A stretch of DNA of 64,000 nt from Pontibacillus salipaludis (GTDB lineage Bacteria > Bacillota > Bacilli > Bacillales > BH030062): NCBI RefSeq assembly GCF_014642405.1, contig NZ_BMIN01000021.1:16251-80250 (forward strand), in the 5' to 3' direction. Below the pieces are notes generated by a model, which was not told where the DNA came from, did not search any database, and worked only from the letters and a program-made list of their open reading frames with translations. Below are positions 1 through 7,355 of the stretch, one piece after another (position 1 is the first letter of the stretch; every line of letters begins with the position of its first letter). A program made the translations under genes and the position numbers.

Positions 1-268
1 ATATACGTATACGAAATCTGTTCGAATAAAAGGAGAAGAGGCAGTCAGTCGGCTTATCCGGGTATCCCAAGCTAAAAAATTAACAGAAGAGCTGCCTGTA
101 TCCTTTAGCTTTCCTACAGAAAATTACGCTAACCTCCAAGAGCTTCTAAAAGAACAAGATGGATCTAAAATGTTTAAAGCTATTTATGAGCCGGGTTTTG
201 AAATGTCCCAAAAGATTACATTCACACTTGTAAATCCGGAGAATGTTAAGGTTGAAGTAGGTAGTTAA
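1..268 (+). CDS. C-terminal part of an unrecognised protein (cut by window edge)
   Basis: An open frame enters from the left edge (first complete codon at base 2) and ends with TAA at 266-268, giving 88 residues with no internal stop. The composition is that of a soluble, charged protein (KGEEAVSRLIRVSQ near the start, KITFTLVNPENVKVEVGS at the end). I recognise no family. The start lies outside the window, so function and full length cannot be judged. It is followed by a 70-base gap before the next gene on the same strand. Confidence 0.6.
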   Translation, partial: YTYTKSVRIKGEEAVSRLIRVSQAKKLTEELPVSFSFPTENYANLQELLKEQDGSKMFKAIYEPGFEMSQKITFTLVNPENVKVEVGS

Positions 269-340
269 GGAATTTTCCTTAATCTAATTAGACAGCTATC
301 AAATTTTATGGTAAATTCATCCTATTAAAAGGGGGATATC

Positions 341-709
341 ATGAACGTTGAATGTACAAGATTCAAAGTTAAAGAGGGAAAGTCAAGGGTAGTCGATGAT
401 TGGATGGAGCTTTTGAATAACCGTATAGAAGAGGTTTTGCTCACACTTCAAGATGAAAAAATGTACGTGGAAACTATTTTTAGAGAAGTAGTGGACGGGG
501 ATGAGTACTTGTATTGGTATTCTGTACAAGGGGAGAATGGAGCTGATGTTACTGATTCTCAACATGAAATTGATCAGCTTCACTTAGCTTATTGGGAAGA
601 ATGTATTGATCCAAATTACGGTCCTGTAGACTTGAATGCGCAAGTAGTCATGATCCCTAAATATATTCGAAGGTCCATGGGAGAGCCGATTGAAGGAGGA
701 TATTTATGA
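341..709 (+). CDS. DUF6176 family protein
   Basis: This 122-residue soluble protein resembles, from memory, the DUF6176 family common in Bacillaceae. It shows the N-terminal pattern NVECTRFKVKEGKS, a central KMYVETIFREV segment followed by YLYWYSVQG, and the YWEECID block. No catalytic residues are known for the family, so no reaction is assigned. The ATG is preceded by AAGGGGG at a normal distance. The stop overlaps the start of the downstream HAD phosphatase by four bases (ATGA), so the two genes are probably translationally coupled and share one transcript. Confidence 0.8.
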   Translation: MNVECTRFKVKEGKSRVVDDWMELLNNRIEEVLLTLQDEKMYVETIFREVVDGDEYLYWYSVQGENGADVTDSQHEIDQLHLAYWEECIDPNYGPVDLNAQVVMIPKYIRRSMGEPIEGGYL

Positions 710-1386
710 ACGAAGCTGTAATATTTGATATGGACGGTACGCTTTTTCAGACAGATCTCATATTAGAACCATCTCTAGAAGATACGTTTCAACGTTTACG
801 TGAAGAGGATCTATGGGAAGATGAAACACCTTTGGAGCAATACCGTTCGATTATGGGAGTCTCCCTTCCTGTTGTCTGGGAGACGCTCTTACCTAACCAC
901 ACAAAAGTCGAGCAGAAACGGGCTAATGAATGGTTTCAAAAAAGTTTAATAGAAAATATACGTAACGGTTTGGGAGAATTGTATCCTTATACAAACCATG
1001 TATTACAAGAGTTAACCGATCGATCTATCTCAGTGTTTATTGCAAGTAATGGGGAAGAAGAATACTTACATACCATTGCCAATCAGTTCGCTTTAAATGA
1101 CTGGGTTTCAGGTGTCTATAGCATTCAAGTTATAAACTCCGGGGATAAAAGTGATTTAGTACATAAGATTATGAATGACCATAACATTTCCGAGGCTTTG
1201 GTCGTGGGAGATCGTAGGTCTGATATCCGTGCAGCAAAGGCTAATAATTTATTAGCTGTAGGGTGTAAGTTTGATTTTTCCCAAGAAGGTGAGTTAGAAG
1301 AAGCGGATGTAGTGATTGAAGATTTAAGGAGTGTTCTGGAGCTGACAGCTCACTTGCCTCACCATTTACATGTAAATAAGCTCTGA
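706..1386 (+). CDS. HAD-superfamily hydrolase (phosphatase-like)
   Basis: A 226-residue cytoplasmic protein with HAD motif I (DMDGT, residues 8-12, nucleophile Asp8), motif II near IASNGEEE, and motif IV in VVGDRRSDIRAAKAN. It carries a helical cap inserted after motif I, as in phosphoglycolate phosphatase or beta-phosphoglucomutase-type enzymes. The family hydrolyses small phosphoesters using Mg2+; the substrate here is unknown. It starts inside the last codons of the DUF6176 gene with a GGAGG site. Its 3' end overlaps the convergent phospholipase-like gene by 28 bases. Confidence 0.9.
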   Translation: MNEAVIFDMDGTLFQTDLILEPSLEDTFQRLREEDLWEDETPLEQYRSIMGVSLPVVWETLLPNHTKVEQKRANEWFQKSLIENIRNGLGELYPYTNHVLQELTDRSISVFIASNGEEEYLHTIANQFALNDWVSGVYSIQVINSGDKSDLVHKIMNDHNISEALVVGDRRSDIRAAKANNLLAVGCKFDFSQEGELEEADVVIEDLRSVLELTAHLPHHLHVNKL

Positions 1387-1622
1387 AATTTCATGTAGTT
1401 GTACATGGCTCTTGCGTGTCGCCCTTCTTGTGTATGTGGGTTTTGTAAAGCGGCAAGTCGTTTGATGAACTGTTGATCACACTCGCAACTAGGGCCAAAT
1501 CGTTCGTAGCATTCATCGTGAGCTTTACATGCTGCGTCAACAGCATTTACTGGTTTGCCTGGTCCCTTGCATCCTGGGCCACAGTATTTATAGCCAGGAA
1601 ATAAGCAAATTTTTAATGGCAT
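1359..1622 (-). CDS. phospholipase A2-like cysteine-rich miniprotein
   Basis: An 87-residue protein with the calcium-loop and catalytic-helix signature of secretory/parvoviral-type phospholipase A2: YCGPGCKGPGKPVN followed by the AACKAHDECY block, in which the His-Asp dyad would be catalytic, and further cysteines (CECD). It resembles the Phospholip_A2_4 (parvovirus VP1-like) family seen in bacilli. There is no signal peptide. The ATG at 1622 is chosen because GGAGG sits 8 bases upstream; a TTG at 1637 overlaps that site. It lies beside sporulation-peptide genes, which may hint at expression in the spore or mother cell (inference). Confidence 0.8.
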   Translation of the reverse strand: MPLKICLFPGYKYCGPGCKGPGKPVNAVDAACKAHDECYERFGPSCECDQQFIKRLAALQNPHTQEGRHARAMYNYMKFQSLFTCKW

Positions 1623-1647
1623 CGTGGCCACCTCCAATTTTGTAATG

Positions 1648-1679
1648 CCGAGAACTTCCTTAGAAAAGGAGGTTCTCGG
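1648..1679 (-). terminator. GC-rich hairpin downstream of YjcZ-like gene
   Basis: An inverted repeat, CCGAGAACTTCC / GGAGGTTCTCGG, with an 8-base loop and one G·T pair. It lies between the small YjcZ-like gene and the phospholipase-like gene on the minus strand. There is no clear T-run after the stem, so it may be an attenuator or processing hairpin rather than a full terminator. Confidence 0.4.
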
Positions 1680-1687
1680 ATTGTATT

Positions 1688-1789
1688 TTAGTATCCGTAT
1701 CCTCCGCTAAACGCTCCTGCTCCGACAATGATAAGCAAGATGAATAACACAACAATTAACGCGAAACCTCCGCCGTATCCTCCAGACAT
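1688..1789 (-). CDS. YjcZ-family sporulation peptide (33 aa)
   Basis: A 33-residue peptide: a glycine/tyrosine-rich start (MSGGYGGGF), one hydrophobic helix ([16 protein letters not shown]) and a GGYGY tail. This is the pattern of the YjcZ/YhcZ-type small sporulation proteins of Bacillus, which probably sit in a membrane of the developing spore; their exact role is unknown. AAGGAG lies upstream of the ATG. A paralogue follows at 1917-2033 on the same strand, so this is a tandem pair. Confidence 0.85.
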   Translation of the reverse strand: MSGGYGGGFALIVVLFILLIIVGAGAFSGGYGY

Positions 1790-1881
1790 ATTCTCAACTC
1801 CTTTCTACAGTAAGGTACTTTGTTACTATATGTGGATGGCCTTTATTCTGTTAGGGCCAAAGTCATTCTTACAAAAATAAA

Positions 1882-1906
1882 ACCTGACCTGGAATTGAGG
1901 TCAGGT
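1882..1906 (-). terminator. terminator of the second YjcZ-like gene
   Basis: A perfect 9-bp inverted repeat, ACCTGACCT / AGGTCAGGT, with a 7-base loop. Read on the minus strand it is followed by a T-rich stretch (TTTATTTTTGT), as expected for a rho-independent terminator placed just after the 1917-2033 gene. Confidence 0.75.
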
Positions 1907-1916
1907 GTAAGGAAAA

Positions 1917-2033
1917 TTAGTAAACGAAAGAAGCTCCAACAATAATAAGCAAGATGAACAATACAACGATTAATACGAAGCTGCTACCGTATCCGCCGCC
2001 ATAGCCACCGCCATAACCACAACCGTATGACAT
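1917..2033 (-). CDS. YjcZ-family sporulation peptide (38 aa)
   Basis: A 38-residue peptide with a Gly/Tyr repeat head ([16 protein letters not shown]), one hydrophobic helix ([17 protein letters not shown]) and the tail SFVY. The helix is nearly identical to that of the neighbouring 33-residue peptide, so the two are recent paralogues. The head is longer and contains one cysteine. The ribosome binding site GGAGAGG lies just upstream. Family knowledge says YjcZ-like peptides are sporulation-associated membrane peptides of unknown biochemical role. Confidence 0.85.
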   Translation of the reverse strand: MSYGCGYGGGYGGGYGSSFVLIVVLFILLIIVGASFVY

Positions 2034-2179
2034 ACAAACCTCTCCTTTCTTTACTAGATGTTGTATAAATCCACTCTGTGGACCTTACACTATCTCATCA
2101 TATGGAATTAGGAAAAAGGTGTGTAGGTGCATTCCCAATCTGATGAAAATATCTTGCAATTGGGCTTAAGCCCAAACCA

Positions 2180-2425
2180 CTACCATAAGAAGGCTCCTGC
2201 TAGGGCAATACCAGTAATAGCACCAAGTGCAAATGGTACGCCAAATCCTCCATATCCAAATCCGTAATATCCCCATCCTAATCCTCTTGGACCACCAGTA
2301 GGTCGAATCCACACATGACTTCTTGTAACTCGTGTGACTTCTCCAACATGAACTCTACCTCTTGATTCTAAGCGGACTACTCTGCCTTTATAACGGCAAC
2401 AACGATCATACATGTGATGAGACAT
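2180..2425 (-). CDS. small protein with KOW-like head and Gly-rich membrane tail
   Basis: An 81-residue protein. The N-terminal half (RYKGRVVRLESRGRVHVGEV) looks like a short KOW/SH3-like beta segment. The middle is Gly/Tyr/Phe-rich (GWGYYGFGYGGFG) and the C-terminus is one hydrophobic helix (ALGAITGIALAGAFLW). I recall such proteins from Bacillus genomes only as uncharacterised. I chose the ATG at 2425 because AAGGAGG sits six bases upstream. It is next to the YjcZ-like pair on the same strand, so a sporulation or envelope role is possible (inference). Confidence 0.75.
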   Translation of the reverse strand: MSHHMYDRCCRYKGRVVRLESRGRVHVGEVTRVTRSHVWIRPTGGPRGLGWGYYGFGYGGFGVPFALGAITGIALAGAFLW

Positions 2426-2559
2426 ACATATCCTCCTTTCTGTCCTGATATACATATCAGTATGTAGTCATAACGTATGCGAGAGGGTCTTGATTGGACT
2501 AGACATTTTGGCCAGAATCCCTAGATTAGGTTAATAACCAAGGGAAAAGGGGGAGCTAT

Positions 2560-3402
2560 ATGAGCGTGATCCAAACGGATAAGTGGATCAAAGAGTTACT
2601 GGAAGAGTGTGAAGAGAAGCGGTCTTCTGATTTTTACGATTCTCAACTGAAGAAGATTGGTGAACCGATCAGTAAGCATTTCCCTTCTTCAACTCCTGAA
2701 GAAGTTCTATATCACATGCAACAAAATGGCTTGTTTCAACCTGGAGAATGGCGAAAGATTAAAACGTTGTTAGAATCCATGAGGGAAAAAGAAATCTGGA
2801 AGACAATTGAAGGAGAATTTCTGAAGCTAAAGAAGCAATGGAAAGGGCCGGAAATCCCGATCTATGTGTTTCCAATCACACGCGGCTATGATAAAAGACA
2901 GGAAAAGAACAGGAATGGATTGGCTATTAAAGGAGCTGTTTTTCTATTCCTTTCAGCTACGCATAGTGAAAATGAACTCAAAGCCATATTGGCACATGAG
3001 TATCATCATGTGTGTCGGATGACTACGCAAGGGCTATCTGAAGAAGATCTTCGTTTTGACGAGTTGCTTGTATTAGAAGGGACTGCAGAACAAGCTGTGA
3101 AACGTATGTATGGAGAAGAATTTATGGCGCCATGGACGTCCGTTTTTAAGGAAAATGAAATGAAGCCTTATTGGCACAAATATCTTTCCCAGGTTTTAGA
3201 TTCCAAAGACCATGAAAAAAATATGAAACTGATGTATGGAAATAAATTCGGAAGACCACCAAAGTGGATGGGATACAATGCAGCCTATCATCTTGTGAAT
3301 GCATTTTGCAGGAAGAAGGGGCTTCGAAAAATGGAAGACTTGTTCTATGTGTCTACTGAAGAAATTATTAGAGAGTCTACATTTGTCACACCACGAAGTT
3401 AA
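2560..3402 (+). CDS. YjaZ-like DUF2268 putative zinc metalloprotease
   Basis: A 280-residue cytoplasmic protein of the DUF2268/YjaZ type. The zinc-binding motif HEYHH lies at residues 146-150, and a downstream glutamate in LVLEGTAEQ is the likely third ligand, as in gluzincin-type peptidases. Helical N- and C-terminal regions flank the catalytic core. There is no signal peptide. The start is supported by AAAGGGGG upstream. A second, secreted lipoprotein member of the same family occurs in the cassette array (17551-18507). The substrate is unknown. Confidence 0.8.
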   Translation: MSVIQTDKWIKELLEECEEKRSSDFYDSQLKKIGEPISKHFPSSTPEEVLYHMQQNGLFQPGEWRKIKTLLESMREKEIWKTIEGEFLKLKKQWKGPEIPIYVFPITRGYDKRQEKNRNGLAIKGAVFLFLSATHSENELKAILAHEYHHVCRMTTQGLSEEDLRFDELLVLEGTAEQAVKRMYGEEFMAPWTSVFKENEMKPYWHKYLSQVLDSKDHEKNMKLMYGNKFGRPPKWMGYNAAYHLVNAFCRKKGLRKMEDLFYVSTEEIIRESTFVTPRS

Positions 3403-3445
3403 TACTTTATGGTGGGAGGTTCAACTTTTAAAAAGAACAATGCCA

Positions 3446-3476
3446 ATAACTCCGCTCTAATAAAGAGGGGAGTTAT
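3446..3476. terminator. hairpin between convergent genes
   Basis: Inverted repeat ATAACTCC / GGAGTTAT with an internal CTCT/AGAG stem, placed between the convergent DUF2268 protease and methyltransferase genes. It may terminate from either side. The flanks are only modestly T-rich, so the assignment is tentative. Confidence 0.45.
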
Positions 3477-3517
3477 CGCATCATCTCATTATATATAAAG
3501 AACATTCTCTTATAAGT

Positions 3518-4213
3518 TTAAAATTCACAGCAACGGTATATGCGAAATCCTAAATGTTCCTTGCAGGTTTCAACAAGTTCTACGTGCAGATCCCAGAGCT
3601 CATATAAGGGTTCTGGAATGACGGGACTCATTTTCATATCGGAAAGAGGGCTCTCTTTTAAATTCGATGGAATATCTAGGCACTCAATGTTTGAAAAACC
3701 AGCGGCTTTCATTTCTTCCTTCCATTGTGATTCCAGATAAATGTCTTGAATATGATAGAGGTCCTTGATCTGCTTTTTTAATGGATCAGGAAGAGAAGGC
3801 TCGGCGGTCATTTCCAAGAATAGAGCCGTACCATTAGGTGTAAGGACACGATTAATCTCTTTGAGCGCTCGTGGTATAGTTGTGAAACTCAGAGTGGATT
3901 CTGTGAAGACAAATTGAAAGCTGTGATCCGTAAAGGGAAGATGTTCTACATCTCCTTCTAAAAATGTGACATCCGTTTTTCGTTCATTGGCTTTTTGAAT
4001 CATAAGCGGGTGGATATCAATTCCGGTGACTTCACATCCATATGTTTCCCGAAGATATTCGGACGATTGTCCAGTCCCACAACCAATGTCTAAAACATGA
4101 TGGTTCTTTTCTAAATGTTGTTGTTCGAAAATTTGCTTGCTCAGTTCAAATCCTCCTGGATGAGCTCCGCCTATTCCAAAGTGAGCTAATAAATCTAAAT
4201 AATGGTTTGTCAT
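3518..4213 (-). CDS. class I SAM-dependent methyltransferase
   Basis: A 231-residue cytoplasmic protein with the Methyltransf_11 fold. Motif I VLDIGCGTGQ is at residues 40-49, the acidic residue ending beta-2 is in VTGIDIHP, and post-motif sequences VTFLEGDVEHLPF and FVFTESTLSF follow. The family transfers a methyl group from S-adenosylmethionine to a small molecule; the acceptor is not evident. The N-terminal LLAHFGIGGAHPGG segment is typical of ubiE-like Bacillus enzymes. AGGAG precedes the ATG. It stands alone, convergent with the upstream protease. Confidence 0.88.
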   Translation of the reverse strand: MTNHYLDLLAHFGIGGAHPGGFELSKQIFEQQHLEKNHHVLDIGCGTGQSSEYLRETYGCEVTGIDIHPLMIQKANERKTDVTFLEGDVEHLPFTDHSFQFVFTESTLSFTTIPRALKEINRVLTPNGTALFLEMTAEPSLPDPLKKQIKDLYHIQDIYLESQWKEEMKAAGFSNIECLDIPSNLKESPLSDMKMSPVIPEPLYELWDLHVELVETCKEHLGFRIYRCCEF

Positions 4214-4361
4214 CGCAATTCTCCTGTTTATTCGTTTTCCTATTAAATTATGTGCTCAATTATGCTTTGTGAGAACTAATAAACAGCCTCCTAAAAATAA
4301 CTTGTTCAGTTTTGGGTACGGATATTGGCTATTGGAATTTCAGATTATGTAATTTTTTGAA

Positions 4362-4400
4362 TAGGAATATATTGGGATTTCATGCTAAAATGAATGTGAA
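4362..4400 (+). promoter_or_regulatory. extended -10 promoter-like element
   Basis: The sequence ATTGGGATTTCATGCTAAAAT followed by GAATGTG resembles the element found at 16172, 23526 and 63827, where TGYTAAAAT would be an extended -10 box. Here it sits just before the 57-residue membrane protein gene that opens the small-gene cluster at 4.4-6.5 kb. The CTTAAACTAA part of the other copies is missing. Confidence 0.5.
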
Positions 4401-4418
4401 GAAAAAAGGAGGAGTATT

Positions 4419-4592
4419 ATGAAAAACATAATAATGTATTTCATTTTCTTTACTGTACTAATACACGGTGTACTAGATATATTTGATGGGGTGGCTCTAA
4501 TTTATCGCTTCATTAATTTAGGATTTTTACTGCTTATTGCTGTTGTTGTCTATATGTTATCAACAAAGAAAAAGAATCGCTCAATAACCTAG
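4419..4592 (+). CDS. small two-helix membrane protein (57 aa)
   Basis: A 57-residue protein of two hydrophobic segments (about residues 4-20 and 32-48) ending in a basic tail (KKKNRS). It is not a member of a family I recognise. GGAGGAG lies a few bases before the ATG and an extended -10 box a little further upstream, so it is likely expressed. It is the first of five small + strand membrane or lipoprotein genes between 4.4 and 6.5 kb. Confidence 0.65.
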   Translation: MKNIIMYFIFFTVLIHGVLDIFDGVALIYRFINLGFLLLIAVVVYMLSTKKKNRSIT

Positions 4593-4687
4593 AATTCTGT
4601 TCGGATCAGTTGATTGATAGATTGAATTGAAATGGTTGGAATTGATTAAGTGACTATAGAATTATTGAACTTAGGTATGGAGGTATT

Positions 4688-4966
4688 ATGAAGATAAAAA
4701 CGGTATTAGCTTTATCCTTATTGGTTAACCTATTTTATTTAATCAATGTACTTATTAGTTTAGGAATTAGGTTTTCGAATATTATTAATGGGATCTTGGG
4801 GATTATTTTTGTTGTAAGTATAGGAGGCTCCGTACTATTCTTAATCCGTTCGAAACAAAGGAAAGGCTATCACCCTTACTTGTCATTAACTGTACTCACA
4901 TTAAGTTTGGCTTCTTTAGGGTGGTTTGCTTTTATTAACTATTTCTCTTTAATAATGGGAGTTTGA
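4688..4966 (+). CDS. small three-helix membrane protein
   Basis: A 92-residue protein with three predicted membrane helices (about residues 5-25, 33-54 and 66-88) and a short basic loop (RSKQRKGYHPY). No conserved motif is recognised. The ATG follows GGAGG. It belongs to the run of small envelope genes separated by decayed repeats; the sequence after its stop holds a remnant of the cassette repeat. Confidence 0.65.
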   Translation: MKIKTVLALSLLVNLFYLINVLISLGIRFSNIINGILGIIFVVSIGGSVLFLIRSKQRKGYHPYLSLTVLTLSLASLGWFAFINYFSLIMGV

Positions 4967-5050
4967 TGGACTCGTTAAGTGAACAAGAAAGAGCCATCTT
5001 TCCTCTTGGTGTAAATTTTGCGCATTCTGTCTTTCATTAAAGGAGCAGGT
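4967..5050 (+). repeat. decayed copy of the cassette repeat
   Basis: The segment ends with CTTTCATTAAAGGAGCAGG, which matches the tail box of the 16-29 kb repeats (TTCATTAACGGAGCAGG) nearly base for base. Its left part (CTCGTTAAGTGAACAAGAAAGAG) keeps only traces of the head box. It separates two small membrane-protein genes. Confidence 0.6.
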
Positions 5051-5083
5051 GTATTCCATAAAAAGTATTGAGAGAGGTGTTAT

Positions 5084-5308
5084 ATGAGAAAAATATGGCT
5101 TCCTTTATTATCATCAGTTGGCACGATGGCTCTTTTATATTGGATTGGAAACCTATTTAATGTATCTCTTTTTAGGTTTTCATTCGTACTAAACGAACCG
5201 TTAGAAAATGGCGTGTTTTTCGATGCGAATATTGCAATACTTCCTATAGTTATCGGCTTGGTAGTTGGATTTATTGTGGAACGTAGAGTTAAAGCCAGAA
5301 GCAACTAA
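5084..5308 (+). CDS. small two-helix membrane protein (74 aa)
   Basis: A 74-residue protein with membrane helices at about residues 4-28 and 48-66 and a basic C-terminus (ERRVKARSN). No family is recognised. The GAGAGGTG site precedes the ATG. A decayed cassette repeat precedes it, and a degenerate stretch (around 5375-5410, GTGCTTTCTTTTAATAAGGAG) that may be another repeat remnant follows. Confidence 0.6.
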   Translation: MRKIWLPLLSSVGTMALLYWIGNLFNVSLFRFSFVLNEPLENGVFFDANIAILPIVIGLVVGFIVERRVKARSN

Positions 5309-5490
5309 TGGATAACGATATCTATAAAATAAAAATAACTATAAGTAACATTAAATTTTGCTGAATGTGATACGTCACTTAAGAGTGCTTTCTTTTAATA
5401 AGGAGATCAGCTCTTTTTACCAAACCTATTAAATAATAATGGGGTGGGAGAGTGAAAAGTAGTTGTCGATGAAGTTGAAAGGGGGCAAGT

Positions 5491-5874
5491 TTGTTGTTAA
5501 AAGCTAAATCAGCTTCTGTATTCCTGTTATTTTCTTTCGTCTTACTAGGCTGTCAAAATAATAACCTTAATTTAAATAAAGAAGTTTTCAGTATTGAGGT
5601 GTATGAATGGAACAGTGAAGAATTGGTCTCTACTATTGGTGAAAAAGAATTTATCGATGAACTTGTAAAGAACTTAGATCATGCTAAAACAGGTTCCACA
5701 GCAAATATGAATTTTGAATCACCTGATTTCGAATTACAGTTTAAAAATGGGAATGAAACACTACTTGAAATAGGTTACTACAAAAAAGTGATGAATTTAG
5801 ATGTTGAAGGCCGGTATTGGGATTATAGGGAAGATACTATGTATAACGTGAAACTTCAGTTACCAAATGAATAA
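5491..5874 (+). CDS. unrecognised lipoprotein
   Basis: A 127-residue predicted lipoprotein: basic N-terminus, hydrophobic stretch and lipobox VLLGC with the modified cysteine at about residue 21, then a small extracytoplasmic domain without recognised motifs. The TTG start at 5491 is set by AAAGGGGG five bases upstream; no ATG is available in a suitable place. It lies in the 4.4-6.5 kb run of small envelope genes. Function unknown. Confidence 0.7.
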   Translation: MLLKAKSASVFLLFSFVLLGCQNNNLNLNKEVFSIEVYEWNSEELVSTIGEKEFIDELVKNLDHAKTGSTANMNFESPDFELQFKNGNETLLEIGYYKKVMNLDVEGRYWDYREDTMYNVKLQLPNE

Positions 5875-5886
5875 CTTTATATTCTT

Positions 5887-5918
5887 CAACTAAAGGTAGT
5901 GATTGTTGAACAAGAAGT
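5887..5918 (+). repeat. half copy of the cassette repeat
   Basis: CAACTAAAGGTAGTGATTG followed by TTGAACAAGAAG matches the left half (head box and first stem arm) of the repeats at 16-29 kb. The right half is missing, replaced by sequence leading to the next small gene. Confidence 0.55.
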
Positions 5919-6034
5919 TTAATTTGGAGGTGTTACTTTGACGTCTTTTACGAGAAGATTGTAAATGTAATCCTATGAGCAAATTTGATAAATAATAGGG
6001 GAGAATAATCATTAAAAGAATTTTTAGGAGCATT

Positions 6035-6418
6035 ATGTTCTTTTCAATAATAATTCTTTCGGCATGTAATTCAAATTCACATATAGAATCAATAGTGAAG
6101 CCAATACTAAGTGAATTCCAAGAGACAGGTATTATTTTAAATGAGAAAAAAGAGAAGTCAAAAGCATTCACTTTTGCTGGTTCTGACGAAAAACATTATG
6201 AGTTTAATGGAGGAACTGTTTATCTTCTATTCGACTTTGGCAGTAAGAAGGACAGGATTGTTGGTAAACTAACAACATTGTTTGCCGAAGCAGAATTTCC
6301 TTATGGTGTTAATAGTTTATATACAGATAACTTTATCCTTGTTTTTACTGCTAATAGCTACAACGTTGAGATAGAAGAAAAGGTTGATTACATATTTCAA
6401 ACATTAGAGAAAGGATAA
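6035..6418 (+). CDS. unrecognised lipoprotein, possible AUU start at 6011
   Basis: From the ATG at 6035 the protein has 127 residues, starting with a short hydrophobic stretch and lipobox-like ILSAC. This start lacks the positive residues expected of a signal peptide. An in-frame ATT at 6011, seven bases after GGGGAG, would add MKRIFRSI and give a normal lipoprotein signal; the ATG has its own AGGAG but only four bases away. The mature domain is small and unrecognised. It ends the 4.4-6.5 kb cluster and is followed by a strong terminator. Confidence 0.65.
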   Translation: MFFSIIILSACNSNSHIESIVKPILSEFQETGIILNEKKEKSKAFTFAGSDEKHYEFNGGTVYLLFDFGSKKDRIVGKLTTLFAEAEFPYGVNSLYTDNFILVFTANSYNVEIEEKVDYIFQTLEKG

Positions 6419-6432
6419 AAGATCATTATGCT

Positions 6433-6458
6433 GCAGTTAATGGGTGTGATGGTTGAAG
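6433..6458 (+). repeat. half copy of the cassette repeat
   Basis: CAGTTAATGGGTGTGATGG followed by TTGAAG matches the head box and first stem arm of the cassette repeat. The rest has been replaced by a perfect terminator hairpin. Confidence 0.55.
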
Positions 6459-6459
6459 A

Positions 6460-6500
6460 AAAATGAGCGTTGAATTGCTATGCAATTCAACGCTCATTTT
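6460..6500. terminator. strong bidirectional terminator
   Basis: A perfect 19-bp stem (left arm starting AAAATGAGCGTTG, right arm ending CAACGCTCATTTT) with a 3-base TAT loop and A/T runs on both sides. It lies between the + strand lipoprotein and the minus-strand VOC gene and should stop transcription from both. Confidence 0.9.
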
Positions 6501-6573
6501 ATGTTACATTTTCGTTATTGTTCTCCAAAACTGAACTACTTACCCTAAGAAAATAGTATGGTTTTCACATCTA

Positions 6574-7260
6574 TTAAAGGTTTATACTTCCGAATTTCGC
6601 GTTTACTCCGTTCCCCTCTGATAATGACAGTTTTCCATTTCCTAACTTCCATTCGTAGGCGGGGTTTCCGGCTAAGTCGTGTGAATGCTCAGGTTCACCT
6701 AACTGATAGAATAAAGTCCATTGGTGAAGAGCAGCTTCTAGATCCTCCACACCAACGTGAATCGTTTTAAATGGCAATGAATTTAGATCTTCAGGGTTAC
6801 TAGGCTTATTCTGTTCACCTTTCCATTCAATGATAAAAGGAAGGGGGGAGGAGCTTTCGGCATTTGGGAACAACATACGCCAGCTCAATTGGCGTCCGTC
6901 TGGAGTCGTTCTGTTTCCTTCGAAAGGTCCTTGATAGTCAAGATTTTCGGCTTCCCAATGCTCAATAAGTTGATCCATTTGTGATGTTCTGAGTGCAAAT
7001 GTAAAAGGACCTTCTACATCCTTGTCATGTGCTTGGACAGTTTGTTTGATTAATGGATTATCGGAATCTGATGCTGTATCATAATCTGTAATTCCAATCC
7101 ATTCTATGTAAGCACCATTCTCAAAGAACGCTAAATGGTTGTATGTGCCCCATTGTTTGTGTTCCCCACCTTTTTCTCCTCGAATACCATGCTTACCTTT
7201 CATATCCTGTTGAGATTTCTCAGGAGATTTTGCTAAAACAACTAAATGATCGAAATCCAT
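6574..7260 (-). CDS. VOC-superfamily (glyoxalase-like) protein
   Basis: A 228-residue cytoplasmic protein with a Glyoxalase_3-type pattern: it begins MDFDHLVVLAKSPE, continues with a conserved GTYNHLAFFENGAYIEWIG block, and has a second betaalphabetabetabeta unit near LPFKTIHVGVEDLEAALHQW. His5 and the glutamate in AYIEW could be metal ligands. The family includes dioxygenases, isomerases and drug-binding proteins; the reaction here is unknown. It is transcribed alone, with a terminator at 6460-6500. Confidence 0.85.
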   Translation of the reverse strand: MDFDHLVVLAKSPEKSQQDMKGKHGIRGEKGGEHKQWGTYNHLAFFENGAYIEWIGITDYDTASDSDNPLIKQTVQAHDKDVEGPFTFALRTSQMDQLIEHWEAENLDYQGPFEGNRTTPDGRQLSWRMLFPNAESSSPLPFIIEWKGEQNKPSNPEDLNSLPFKTIHVGVEDLEAALHQWTLFYQLGEPEHSHDLAGNPAYEWKLGNGKLSLSEGNGVNAKFGSINL

Positions 7261-7355
7261 TAGGACGCCTCCTTAAACAATTTATACCTTATGTACCCTT
7301 CGGTAAGAAGTTACAAACAGATGATCCCTGGGCCTTGCGCATGCATGTTCTACTA

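Noticed and set aside
5938..5964. Eight-codon frame after GGAGG (TTG ACG TCT...)
   Set aside because: A leader peptide is possible but there is no attenuator or regulatory codon run; probably the remains of a decayed unit.
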